A stretch of 64,000 bases of DNA from Tamarix chinensis (taxonomy: Eukaryota; Streptophyta; Magnoliopsida; Caryophyllales; Tamaricaceae), in NCBI GenBank assembly GCA_030549775.1, contig CM060174.1, positions 3,389,391 through 3,453,390 of the forward strand. The letters are read 5' to 3'. A program made the position numbers and the translations under genes. A model generated the notes under the pieces. The model saw only the letters and a program-made list of their open reading frames with translations, did not search any database and was not told where the DNA came from. Shown here in pieces: positions 51,391 to 63,497 of this stretch; position 1 is the first letter of the stretch; each line of letters opens with the position of its first letter.

Positions 51391-51984
51391 CTCGGCTCAA
51401 CAATCTTTCACTTTACATGATTAGTGTCTTATCCGTGTTTTATTAGATATCATTCCACCTTTGACATGCATGTCATCGATGTTCTACTACCGCTCTCTCA
51501 AGAGGGCCCGTCCCATATTTTGAGACTCGTATCTCTTCTCACACCCGACATCCATTCCCTGTAGACTTAGGCATAGTGGCATATAGTAAGGCACAATATC
51601 GAAGGATATAGGCCATCCCATTACATATGATGTCGACTCCGCATGTCCTCCTCCCTCTAGGGTTCCTCCTCGGAGACCCTAATCGGACCTATGTGGCCCA
51701 ACTCTTTCTTACTTACCCAAACGTTACTTTATTCTCTATCTCGCACCTCATTCTTTTATTAGGAAATTCCCCAAATGTGTTACTTTATCTCCCAAGTTCA
51801 CGTGTGACCGAAAAAACCCTAGTTGGCCATTCAAAACCCTGTCTGACCACGCCAACCCTAGTTGGCCGCACCAAACCCTAGCACTTTACTTCTTCAACAA
51901 GTAACCTCCCTCTTTCACCCCAAAATCTCTTCTCTCATTTAGAAACCCCCGCTCATCTTTTATATAAGTGAGTTCTCACTCTCA

Positions 51985-52465
51985 ACCCCATACTCCACCA
52001 TGCAATCATTAATACCACCATACAAACATTAATGCCACCACACAAACCATAACACCACCATGCAAACCCTAATACCACCATAAGCCATTAATACCACCAT
52101 GCAATCATTAATACCACCATACGAACATTTATACCACCATACAAACATTAATGCCACCACACAAACCATAACACCACCATGCAAACCCTAATACCACCAT
52201 AAGCCATTAATACCACCATGCAATCATTAATACCACCATGCAATCATTAATACAACCATACAAACCCTAATACCACCATAAGCCATTAAAACCACTATGC
52301 AATCATTAATACCCCCATACAAACATTTATACCACCATACAAACCTTAATACCACCATACAACATTAATACTTCCATAAAATCATAATTACCACCATACA
52401 ACATTAATACTTCCATAAAATCATAAATACCACCATACAAACCGAGTACCACCATGCAAACTTTA
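51985..52465. repeat. Minisatellite of TAATACCACCATACAAACAT units in R8
   Basis: More than fifteen imperfect units of about 20 bp (ACCACCATGCAATCATTAAT-like), with a higher-order block of about 110 bp repeated. Not present at the equivalent place in R3 or R4, so it expanded after the copies separated. Confidence 0.9.
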
Positions 52466-53176
52466 AGACTCCCATGCATGGTTCCCAACTCTCATTTATT
52501 TCGGACATTCCTCCCACTTAAATATTCTCTCATAGATCATGAGGTACTTAGGTCAACCTCATATCCCCCTTAGTGGTCTCACTTCTCATTTATTTCCGGT
52601 CGTCCTTATATTCCCAACTCATATTACCATTTATCCTAACATGCATGTCCTAGAGGGCCATAACATAATACATCATAAACATCATACATATAAATGTCAT
52701 GCTCATGTCACGGAAGCACATACAACATACCTCAATCTCCAAGCTACGCTACACATAAGACAAGTTATCCACAAATCATATAATACATGGCATAGCATGG
52801 CATACACAACATTCAACACATCCATGTCACACATAGCACAAGGCCATTAGCTTCGTCCTTACCTAAGGCGACGCGGGGCTTGGAGCACGCTCCTATACTC
52901 CTTAGGGTTTTAGTCGGGATTACCTATAAAAGGGGGAAAAAGCTAAGTATTAGTTTCCCTTATAATTACTATCAATCCTCATTCTAGTTTAAGGTTAGGG
53001 TTTTTATTACTAAAAAGGGGTTTTATACAAAACTAGGGTTTTTACCTTAGAATTAGTATACTAAATATTAGTAGTCAAAATATAGTTATTTATGATACTT
53101 ATTGTTACACTTATTTTATTAAGCCCATTAGTTCCATTCTTATATTACTAGTGTTCACTAGTCATAGTAAATTAGT

Positions 53177-53183
53177 GATGATG

Positions 53184-53243
<60 letters not shown>
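53177..53243. repeat. TAA microsatellite in R8
   Basis: About twenty uninterrupted TAA triplets, then weaker AAT-rich sequence up to the R9 insertion point. Confidence 0.95.
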
Positions 53244-53244
<1 letters not shown>

Positions 53245-53517
53245 GACTACTAATAGTGATACTTATGTTTCAAGTAATAGAACTCTAGCGTTTTTAAGAT
53301 TAAGTCTAACAATGGTGTTAGGTTTGAAATAATAATATTATAAGGTCACAATATTACAAGTAAACTATTCCTAAGGGTGATAATGATAATAGTAATAATA
53401 CTAATGATGATGATAATAATATTAATTGTAATACCCCGTTTTTAGGAAATCCTAATTAAAATTAATAATTACGTATGATTAGTAATAATTATTAATTTAG
53501 GAGGTTTAGTATTAAAC

Positions 53518-53519
<2 letters not shown>

Positions 53520-53592
<73 letters not shown>
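53520..53592. repeat. ATT microsatellite near the R9 start
   Basis: About twenty ATT triplets followed by ACT triplets, 90 bp inside the LTR start. Confidence 0.95.
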
Positions 53593-53593
<1 letters not shown>

Positions 53594-54767
53594 TACTACT
53601 ACTACTACTATTATTACGACGTTTTAGATATAAAAATAATTAGGCTAAAAAGTTGATAGAAACCGATTTCTTACTTTAATCCTAGTTTTTATTCGTAAAT
53701 CTTATCTGGATTATTTTAATAATTACCGCGACTCGTAACTCGAAATCAATTTCTAAAATTATTCCTGATTATGTTTATCTTTTTCGTTTTATTTAAATCT
53801 TCCTTAGATCGGATTATTTTTCTACCTGATATTTTAATTTATCCGGACTAAATTTAATATAAAAAATATATGTATATATATATAATATTATATATCTTCT
53901 CTCTCTCCCTCTGCCATTTTCTATCCCTTTCCCGTTCTGTGTCCCTTATTTCCTACCTTTACTCTACCTTCTGCAATTATATACATACATATATGCCACA
54001 CCCTCGCACACTCTACCCCAAACAGTTCCCCATTTCCCGCACACACTTTCGGCCCAAAACACAGCACACACACAACGCACACACACGACGCACACACAAC
54101 ACTATTCCTCCCAGACTCCCTCTCTGCATATAACACACACATACACTCCTCAACCTTTCCCAGCCTTCCCCTTGTCTTGTTCGATCAACCATCTCGCAGC
54201 CAGCCCCCTCCCCGTCGTAGAACACAGCCCTGCCACCTCCTCCCTTCATCCCAGCAGCCACACCCCGTCGCCCAAGCCTGCAGCGTCCCACCCGTCGCCC
54301 AGACCCTGCGCCCTTCCCCGGCCGCAGCCATCCCGTCGCCCAGCTCCCCAGCCCGTGCCTTCCTCTGCTTCGTCCGATTCCCCATCCCATTTGTTTCCTA
54401 TGCACTAAACCCCCCGACCACCTCGCAGCACCAACCCCCGTTGCTCCCCCTCTTTTGTTCGATTTTTCCTCCCACCCAAACACCACCACATCACCTCCAC
54501 CATCATCCCCTTGCACTTCTACCAGCCCTGCATCCACCACCGGGCCACCCCACCTTCTCCACCCATCCCTCCTTTTTCTTTCTCTTTCTCCTGCAGCCAC
54601 AACCAGCAACCGCAGCACCACCCAACCAGCCTGCACCCTTTTTTTCCCGTCACCCAGCCGCCAGCAACCGCCTGTCTCCACCGCCACTTCCACCCTCTCC
54701 CTTCCCCTGCCTTGCCCAGCCGACCCTCTCGCCCATTCGGTCATGCCCCCTTTCCCCTCGAGCGTGG

Positions 54768-54789
54768 CTCACGCTGCATGCAGCGTGAG
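54768..54789. other. Perfect palindrome CTCACGCTGCA/TGCAGCGTGAG in R9
   Basis: The two 11-nt arms are exact reverse complements with no spacer. It marks the border between the C-rich block and the AT-rich part of the LTR. R7 has the equivalent hairpin (61403-61426: CTCACGCTGC, ATGA loop, GCAGCGTGAG); R2, R5 and R6 have decayed versions near 37,415, 44,697 and 49,020. Confidence 0.85.
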
Positions 54790-55859
54790 TTGCGTAGTGG
54801 TTTAATAAAATTTTGGGTACCCATATTAATTGTAAGGATATTTTGGTAATTTTAGAAAAATAAATATTTTTATACTATAATTATTATTTTATTTGATAGA
54901 TATTAATTCTGTATTTGTGGTATTATTTTTAGGTACGAAAGTTTAATTTGCAGGACCTAATACATTTTAGTGGATACCGCTAATTTTACGTTTTTGCTGG
55001 ATTTCAGGTAACCGTTATACTCTACTAAAATGATAAAAATTGTGTGATAATACATTAGGGTTTTTGGTGTATGAAATATGTTTATCATGATTTATTTCAA
55101 TATAATTATATGTTAATTATTATTATTATGAAAAAGGATAAAAACGGGCATGTTATCTGATATAAAATATTTCGGGTATAAAAGTATGTCTTAAAAATAA
55201 TTCTAATGACGAGAGAATGTTTGGTATGATAATTATGTATATAATTATTAGTTTAGCATGTTTAGATATAATTGTGGAATAATTATTAGGAATGTGTGCC
55301 CTAAGGGCAATTTAGTCATTTTTGTGTGATATGATATTTATCCTGAAAATCATGTCTAACATGTATTATCTGTTGTTAATTTTATGATCATGTGTTTTGT
55401 ACGTTTCAAAAGTTTATGATAGAGTTTCATATGCCGAAATCTATGTAGGGGCAAAATGGTCTTTTGACATGATTGATGATTTAAATTATATAATAAATAA
55501 TTAGATTATTCATTTTAGCCTTTTCATGATAGATTAATAAATAAGATAGACTTAGTATTTAAATGGATACTAAACTGATAATTATTAGCTTCAAGGGCAG
55601 TTTAGTCATTTTCGGCCTAATGCCCAAATGTGAATAATTGGATATAGGATGGCCTTAGACTTTTGGGTAGGTTGACCTTAGTATTGATTTTGACTTTTCT
55701 TTTTATCGTTGACCGTAGGGTTGACTTGGATAATTGGAAATAAAGGGAAAATGAATAAGTATGGAAATGAGAATAAATGTGTAATGTGTGTTATCTGTGA
55801 TCACTTTATAAAAATACTAATACGTAAAGTGAAAGACCTCGAGTTTGGGAATGGTTTCT

Positions 55860-55882
55860 CTCTAGGGGTAGCTATCCTAGAG
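55860..55882 (+). other. Conserved hairpin B (CTNTAGG stem) in R9, R5 and R7
   Basis: A 7-bp stem with a 9-nt loop: R9 CTCTAGG/CCTAGAG (55860-55882), R5 CTTTAGG/CCTAAAG (46998-47020), R7 CCTTAGG/CCTAAGG (59545-59567, minus sense). The stems differ but all pair perfectly, and the loop is GGT(C/A)GCTA(T/C). It follows a conserved AAAGTGAAAGAC motif. Confidence 0.7.
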
Positions 55883-57156
55883 ACGAGGTAGGAGTCCTCG
55901 ATTTGATTGGGATTCTGGTGTGCCGGTTGTGCCCCAGTAAGGCCCTAGTCTACTCTATAGGTGACCTACGGGCCCTATAGGGGGTATCGATACTTGAGGA
56001 TTAGGTGTCCGAGGTGAGGAGGGTATTGTGTGCCTTGTGCATGAGTATGACCAGAGTGCTGTTATGCCTCTGGGTTGGATGGTTGGAGGGTATCGTGTTG
56101 CCTTGTGCGCCGGTATGACAGGTGTACTGTTATGTCTCCGGGTTATTATTGTATCCCCCTCGAGTAAATAAAAATAGAAATAATGTGTTTTGATTTGAAG
56201 GATTATTATTGGATATTGGATTGTTTTGGTAGTGGTCGTTGTGCCTACCTATGGTTTAAGTAGTAGCCTGTGAACCTACCTGTGTGGGTATTATGTCTAT
56301 AAGTATGCCTGTGATGTTATGTATATTATTATACTATATCTGTAAATATACCTTTGATGTTTTATATTTTAATTTACTGTACCTGTAAGTGTACTTGTGG
56401 GATTACGGATATTATTATTCTGTGTCTGTAAGTACCCAAGTGATGTTATGTATTTTATCATATTCTACCTGTAAGTATACTTTTGATGTTGTGGATTATG
56501 TTATAGCTTACCTGTGAATACACTTGTGATGTTATTAATTTGGTTGGGAGTTATGCTGAGATATGAGTCATGCTACTAATGTTATAATTGGTATGCTGGA
56601 ATTTAGGTTCTAATCATTACTTCTGAGAATACCTTTGGCATGTTAGTCTGGTAAGTTGTCGGTTGTTTTAGACAAATGAAAATGAGTAGCATGTGGCTTT
56701 AATAGAATTTGATTGTCTAAATGATTATTGTATATCAATCCTCATATGACTACTTAAATGTATTGTACCTGTTAATCGTATGCCTTACATGTGTTCCATG
56801 CTAGTTTTTCATATTAGTTTGGTATAAAGGGTTATTCAGTACCGCAGTACTGACGGGTTCCGTTTCATGGTCCCCTGCCTATTCAATGGGCAGTCTTTAC
56901 CTTGCAGGATTACTTTGAGGGTAGGGTCTGACGACTTCAAATAGAGGGTTGAGAGTTAGGACTATCCGTTGTTCGCCTCGACTTCTTTTGGTCCGGATAT
57001 TCCTTGGACTCTTAAGTCCCCTGCTATTTCTCTTTTGTTACATTACAACTCTTGCCTGATCTTTTTGTATTTATTCGGGACAATGTAGTTTGTACTGAAA
57101 TTCTATCCTACCTTTGTTTTAATGTTATTCAAGTAAAGTAATATTTTAGCCTTAGT

Positions 57157-57199
57157 ACTCAGTATAAGAACGGTAGAGGATGTCAGACTTATACTGAGT
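57157..57199 (+). other. Conserved covarying hairpin A near the LTR 3' end (R9 copy)
   Basis: R9 has a perfect 12-bp stem ACTCAGTATAAG/CTTATACTGAGT with a 19-nt loop, about 80 nt before the LTR end and followed by GTGGCGGTAA. Equivalent hairpins: R1 17547-17590, R3 left 22581-22626, R4 30192-30237, R3 right 35082-35127, R2 40563-40608, R7 49402-49447, R8 50563-50608, R10 63599-63644. Stem sequence varies while pairing is kept. Confidence 0.75.
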
Positions 57200-57499
57200 G
57201 TGGCGGTAACACCCATTGGTTTTGTAATTATCGCTTCCGTAGAACGAAAATTTTTAGCAGTAAAAATGGGGGTGTTACAGTAATACTCCTAGTAGTAATG
57301 ATAATAACAATAATACAACCAAGTAAGGTTTAGCAACCACAATAATAACCTTAGTAAGGATAATAGAAGTAATAATAGTAATATTATTAAAAATGTTAAT
57401 ACCAACAATTATAAAAATTAAGATTAGAGTTAAGTATAATAAAAGTTAGGGTTCAAAATGGATTTTAGTATTAGTAAGAAAATAAGACATTAATAATAG

Positions 57500-57554
57500 A
57501 GACCATAATAATGATAATAATGATAATAATAATAATAGTAATAGTAATGAAAGA

Positions 57555-57588
<34 letters not shown>

Positions 57589-57600
57589 GTATTAATATTG
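57500..57600. repeat. AAT microsatellite in R8, right of R9
   Basis: AAT-rich tract continuing the one at 53,177-53,426 that R9 interrupted. Confidence 0.9.
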
Positions 57601-59879
57601 GTAGAAATTAGTAGTAGTTGTATAAAAGGGATATTAGGGTTTGGATGAGTGGAGAACCACCTAGGGTCGATGGAGGTTCGGCGGCGGCGCGTGGCGGCGA
57701 CGACGGCGGCGGTGGAGGAGGAAGAGAAGGGAAAAGATCAAGGTGAGGGCTGGATGGCAGGAGAAAAAGAGAAGTTTGAGGTGGGGGGGAGAAGTAGCAG
57801 GTGAAGGGGAGTGGAGTGAGGGTGGTGGCGTGGCAAGGGGCGGCGGCGCGCGGCGGTGACGGCGGCGGCCAAGGGTGGTGGAGAGAGGTGGAAGATGAGG
57901 GAGGAAGGAGGAGAGGGAGGCAGGGGAAGTTGAAGGCAGGGAAAGGTAGAGGGAGGTCTGCTGGGCATCTTGAAGGGTGGAAGAGGCTCTGGTGGCGGCT
58001 GGGTTGGCGGTGGAAGGCGGCGCAAGGGGTGGCGGCGACTGGAAGAGGGGTTTTTCAGTAGGGAGTTTCGCACGGCTATGGCGGCACGTGTAGGGTAGGG
58101 TGGAGGGTGGCGATGGTTTGGTTTTGTCGAGGAAGGTGCAGGGGTGTTTTTGGTGGCCAGCGGTGGCGGCGGCTATCACCGGCGGCGGCGGAAGCTTCGT
58201 CTGATTTTCAAGCGACAGAGAGGCATAGTTTCGGGGTAATTTTTGCAGCACAGGTTATGGCTGCCGAAGGGGGGTATTTATAGGCAATTGGGGGGAGAAA
58301 ACGAAAAAGGAGGAGAGGACACGCCAGGTCACGGTAGTACGCCATCCGGCGACGATCGGGCAGGCCTGCATATTCTTTGTCAGCAGGTTCTGGCTCGGTT
58401 TGGGTGAGAAAGGAAAGGGGGCAGGGCCTGGGCGGTGTAGGACGGTAGACTGGGACAAATCGGGAAGGAAAGGGACGGGGAAAGGACAAGAAGAACGGTC
58501 GGGTTGTGGCATTGTCGGCGTTGCAGCGGCACGGTGGTCACAGGCGCGAGGAAGAAGACGACAACGGGGTAGGTTGGACCGGCAGTCCAAGGAAGAAAAG
58601 AAAGGGGAGAAACCGGTCGGTCGGCAATGGTTATAACGTTCCTAATCTCGACGTGTCGTTTCATTGTTTAGAAGGTTGAAACGCAGCGTCGTGTCGTTGG
58701 CTGGCAACGGTTATAAGGCTCATTAGTCGCGACGCGGCGCTTCAGCGGATCGAAAGGAAAAACGCTGCGTCGCACTCGGGCGTTGGCTAGTGAACGACGC
58801 TGGGCCGCGGGGGAGGGAGAAAGGAAAAGAAGAGAAGGGCTGGGTGTTGGGCGGCCTGTACGCGAGACGGGGGAGGGGAGGGGGATTTGGGCCGGTGGGC
58901 TGGCCCAGCTGGGGGGAGAGGAAGAGAAAAAAAAAGAGGAGGGAGAAAAAAAAGAAGAAAAGGGAAAATAAGAAAATAAATAGGATGGAAAAGTAATTAA
59001 AATAACTTATGGGGGAAATTGGGGTATTTTTGGGTTATTTAGAATATTATTATTTATAAAATATGAAATAAATTCATTTTTTGCTTATTTTAGACTATTT
59101 TAGATAAATTCCCTTAACCTCCATGCTAATTAGGAAAAATACCCAAATTTTCTTCTAATTAAATTCTTTATTATTATTTTCCTCTTAATCTACCTTAATT
59201 AACTCTCTACATTTTAATAAATGAATTTATATAATTAATTTTCTTAATAATTCCTTATTTGGCCATAATTTCAGAAATTAGGATTTTGGGATATTACAAC
59301 ACCGGTCGTACCGGTGCATATCAGCGACTCAGTACCCTTCAACCACGAACCCAAGGACGCAAAGGTACCCTGGTCGTACTGGTGCATAAAGCTAACTCAG
59401 TACCCTACTGACAAAGACACCTAATCCATAAGTATGCATACCCCCTAACTAGGTCCGTAGAGCTAGAAAGAGTAAGATATAGGGCCTGGCTGGGGCACAA
59501 AGGCACACCAGCAAATACTAGAATAATCGTGGACTAAACCACGTCCTTAGGGTAGCGACCCCTAAGGAGTCACCATTCCTGATCTCGAGGTCTTTCACTT
59601 TAAGTAATAGTGTCTTAATTAAGGAGATCACAAAAAGCACGATAATCCGATACTTATTCACTTTCAATCGTTCTGATATCATTAATCGTTTCTTATTCAG
59701 ATGATTATCCAGGATATCAAAGAGAAACCATTAAGGCCATACTAATTATCAAATACTCTTACTTGGCTAATCAACATTATTTGAATCATATCATAATGTT
59801 CCACAATCTCAAAGACATGTTAGGTACAAATTACTCATTTTCCCTTTACTTATATAATTGTTAAGTATCCATTCTTTAC

Positions 59880-60790
59880 TCGCCAAATTACCGTACTACC
59901 CTTTAGGTTACATAATTACCAAATTAACCCTTATACGGTTTAGGTTACCAAATTATCCCCTACACTTTTTAAATCACCATTCACTCCTCATAATTGCTAC
60001 ACTTATCATATTTCCCCATTTGGGTGGTTAGATTACCAAATCGTCCTTCTCCTTTGTTATAATTACTAAATTGCCCTTGAGTTGGATAAATTACTAAATT
60101 ACCTTCCTTCATTATCATGATTACTATTTTGCCCCTTTAGTTGGTTAAATAATTATTACTTTACCCTTTAATCGGCTAAATTACCAAATTGCCCCTTTAG
60201 TTGGATAAATTACCAAATTACCCTTCTCCTTTATCATAATTACCATTCTACTCCTCTCAATTATTTTAATTGCCAGTTTACCCCTTACATCCAATTTTAC
60301 CATAATATCCTTTTATTTATGAAAATTACCATCATACATCTTTTACTTTACAAATTACTATTTTACCCTTTCACATCCAAGATTACCATATTTATCTTTC
60401 CTTACATAATTACCCTTTTGCCCTTCTTTTCCAAATTACCATATTAACCCTTTACTTATAAATTACCACTTCACCATTCACTTATAAAATTTACCATATT
60501 ACCCTTTACTTATGAAATTACGATTTTGCCCCTCTACCTCCAAAATTACCATAATGCCCTTTTTACTTGAACAATTGCCATAATGCCCTCCTTCATCCAA
60601 AATTACTATTTTACCCCTACTTCCAAAATTACCATTTTACCCTTCTTTCTCACAACTTACAATTTTATCCTTTACTTATAAATTATCATTTAACCCCTTT
60701 ATTTTTAAATTACCAAAATACCCTTTTACTTATAAAATTACCAAAATACCCTTTTCGCTTATAAAATTTTCATTCAACCCCTTTATTCAC
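59880..60790. repeat. Minisatellite of AATTACCAAATTACCC units in R7
   Basis: About 900 bp of imperfect units of 25-30 bp containing AATTACCATTTTACCC or similar, the reverse complement of the GGTAATTTTG minisatellites in R2, R5 and R6. Confidence 0.85.
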
Positions 60791-61402
60791 CATTTTTATG
60801 AATTTACTAACATTACATAAAATAATGATATTAATACTTCATTTTTATCATCTAAGTCCACCAACTTGTCATTATTCAACATAATACTCATTAGCAACTA
60901 CATACATTAATTCGCACACCTCATAAGCATAATTACTAAAATACCCTTAAACAATAACATCATTCATGCATTAGCAACATGATACATCATAAACAAGCAT
61001 TTAATATTTCCATCCATAATCAAACTCCTTCCTTAATAAACATATCTACATATGGCACAAAATTTATCATGCTTTTTTTCTTTTTATCAAACAATATAAG
61101 AAACCATATACATATCATGCTAAGCACACAAAACATGCATAAAATCATACTAAACCCTTAATGTGCTAGCATACGTTTTTCCATATATTTAAGGGAGGAT
61201 TAACGGTTACCGTAATCCCGCAAAATATCAAATCTTACCAAGCATAATTAGCAACTCAACACCTAAAAATAATATCCATCATATTTATGTTAGAAATAAG
61301 AATCCAAGCATAAAACTTTATAAAATTTAATCAATAAATACTTAACATAAAATACCATTATACCTTAAAAATTAGCCAAGAAATTTTCAATATAAAGGGG
61401 AG

Positions 61403-61426
61403 CTCACGCTGCATGAGCAGCGTGAG
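61403..61426 (-). other. Strong hairpin in R7 (10-bp stem, ATGA loop)
   Basis: CTCACGCTGC, loop ATGA, GCAGCGTGAG. Same position in the LTR as the R9 palindrome at 54768-54789, at the edge of the GC-rich block. Confidence 0.85.
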
Positions 61427-63304
61427 TTTCATGCAGAAAAGAGAGGGGAAAAGGCTCGAAGAGGGGTGAGGTAGAAGAGGGGAGAGGTGGCTCGGTTTAG
61501 GGACTTTAGGCTAGAAAAGAAGGTAGTTAGGGGAGGTTCTAAGGCAAGTGAATGGTGCAGAAGTGAAGAGGGGGTGTAGGTGGAGGCTAAGGGTGGTTTC
61601 ACGGCGGCATAGGGCGGCGGAGACGGCGGCGGCAAGGCGGCGAAGGTGGCTGCTGAAGTGGGTCGAGGTGGAATGGCTAAGAAGGAAGGAAAAGTGGAGG
61701 GAAAAATGGAGGGGTGCAAGGGTTGTTTTCGGCCAACTAAGGCATGGCGGTTGTAGAGGGGGTTGCAGGGTGTCGAACGGTGGGTCGGGTGGCGGCAGAG
61801 GTGGCCGGATGGCGGCGGTAAGGGGGGAAAAACTGGGGAGAAAAGAAAAGGGGTCGAGAAGGGAGGGAGTGTAGGGCTCGAGGGGCGGTGTGGTGGTGCA
61901 GGGTGGTAGTAGGCGGCGCAGGGGCTGGGCTTGGTGGTTCAGGCGGCGGAGGCTGGCGATGATAAAAAAACCGAGGAAGAAAAATGGGGAAGAAGAAAGG
62001 AGAGAGGAGGGAGTTCGGGGGAAGAGAAGGACTCGAAAATGAGGGGAATGGAGGGCTGGGGAGATGGAGAAAAAGAAGAGGGAGAAGAGAGGGGGCAGGG
62101 CTGGCCGGCGATCGTGCTGTAGGTGGCAGGGGAAGAGAGGGGAGAAGAAGGAAAGGGAGAGGGTCACGCGTGAGCTGTGGTCCAGGGCCGGTTTGGCTCG
62201 AAAATGATGGGAGAAGAGAGAGAAGGAGAGGGAGGTAGATGGTGATGGCAGGAGGCGGCAGTTGCAGGCGGTCGGATTCTCGACCATGGCAGCGCTGGTG
62301 GTCAGGCGTGGGAGAAGGAAGAAAGGGAAAGAAGGAGACTGGGCGGGCGGCTGGACCGGCGCAGGAAAGGAGGGAGCCGGCCGGTCCAGGGGGAAAAAAA
62401 TAAAGGAAGGAGGCGGGCTGGGGAGATGGACGGCGCGCAAGGGAGGAGCAGGGCTGGGGGAGCGGGCCTAGCCCAAACGCGCGGGGGAGGGCTGGCCTAG
62501 CGAGGCAGCCCGAGGGAAAAGGAAAAAAAGAAGAAGAAAAAAAAAGAAAAGAAGAAAGAGGAAAAAGGGAAAAAGGGGAATGGAAAATAGGAAAAGTAAT
62601 TTAATTTAATTTATAAAATCATAAAATATAATATTCTTGGTAAATTATTTAATTTAGTAATTTAATTTATTATAATCTAATATTTTAGTTTAAAAAGGAT
62701 AAAGTTGGTAAAATATTAGTTTGGGAAATTATTCAAATAAAATAATATGATAAATAGCAAAATATTTATTTTTAATTTATTAAATACTCTTATCCAAATT
62801 TACATACTCTAAAATCCATACAATAATTAAAATAAATAATCTTAAAGCAATTTTATTCCAAATAAAAGTAATTTATTAAAATATAAGTTTTCAAAAATTT
62901 TGGGGTATTACACTTATGTTAGCACATTAGGGTTTTTAATATGTTATTATACTTGATATATGTTGTTTAATATAATATATGTAGTTTCTTATGTTGATTG
63001 ATAAAAAGGAAAGCATACTAGTTTATATGCTATGTATGGAAGAAATGCTTAAGGAAGGAGAATTGTTATTTAAGAATATGTTAAGCACTTATCCATGCTA
63101 TATTATGTTATTGTGACCAATAATGCATGATTAATATTATTGTGAGCTCTAGGGCATTTTAGTAATATGTCTTGGACACGAGTATGGCCTAATATGTGTA
63201 GTTGTTAATGAGTATTATGTTGAAATACAATAGTTGATGGAATTGGATGATGAGAATAGAGTATCAATATTAATATTTGATGTAGTGGTGATGATTTGAT
63301 AAAG

Positions 63305-63490
63305 GTGGTGTAATAAAGGGTATTACGGTAATTTTAGAGGAGAAGGGAAAAATGGTAATTTTGTAAGTAAAAGGGGGGTATTATGATAATGTTAGAAGCA
63401 AGGGGCAAAATAGTAATTTTATAAATAAAAGGGTATTATGGTAATTTTGAAAGCAAGGGGCAAAATGATAATTTTATAAGTAAAAGGGTA
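63305..63490. repeat. Minisatellite of GGTAATTTT units in R6
   Basis: Units such as AAGGGTATTATGGTAATTTT, interrupted by R10 at 63498. Confidence 0.8.
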
Positions 63491-63497
63491 TTGTAGT

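Larger units (their letters stand above)
53427..57279 (+). mobile_element. R9: 3.85-kb solo LTR, innermost of the nest
   Basis: Begins TGTAATACCCCG and ends TGGGGGTGTTACA; flanks TTAAT (53422-53426) and GTAAT (57280-57284) agree in four of five bases. It splits an AAT tract of R8. Carries an ATT run (53,520-53,592), a C-rich block (53,890-54,780) ending in a long palindrome, then structured segments with hairpins at 55860-55882, 55955-55980, 56836-56853 and 57157-57199. Close in length and layout to R1. Frames in the C-rich block (for example 54013-54744 minus) are low-complexity. No primer binding site, so a solo LTR in plus orientation. Confidence 0.85.
50463..59298 (-). mobile_element. R8: 5.0-kb solo LTR split by R9, target duplication ACACC
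   Basis: Begins TGTAACACCCCCAAATTT and ends TTTGGGATATTACA with perfect ACACC duplications (50458-50462, 59299-59303). Own sequence is 50463-53426 and 57285-59298, close to 5.0 kb. Contains the hairpin (50563-50608), the CCACCATTGGTGG palindrome (50826-50838), a CCGGTGGACCGG cluster, a 20-bp minisatellite, AAT tracts on both sides of R9 and a GC-rich block (57,660-58,980). No coding sequence; the 196-aa frame at 57661-58251 is a by-product of the GC block. Confidence 0.88.
49302..62912 (-). mobile_element. R7: 4.8-kb solo LTR split by R8, target duplication CTTAT
   Basis: Begins TGTAACACCCCCAAAATTC and ends TTTTGGGGTATTACA with perfect CTTAT duplications (49297-49301, 62913-62917). Own sequence is 49302-50462 and 59304-62912. 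It carries hairpins at 49402-49447, 49722-49739 and 59545-59567, a CCGGTGGACCGG cluster (49,930-50,330), a minisatellite (59,880-60,790), a strong hairpin (61403-61426) and a GC-rich block (61,430-62,590) whose frames (for example the 309-aa one at 61511-62440) are low-complexity. No primer binding site, so a solo LTR. Confidence 0.88.

Noticed and set aside
54013..54788. 243-aa (minus) and 203-aa (plus) overlapping frames
   Set aside because: Both lie in the C-rich block of R9; composition-driven, no recognisable domain.
57661..58251. 196-aa frame on the minus strand
   Set aside because: By-product of the GC-rich block in R8, overlapping other frames of similar length.
61511..62440. 309-aa open frame on the minus strand
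   Set aside because: Product of the GC-rich asymmetric block in R7; P/S/L-rich with no domain, mirrored by several overlapping frames.
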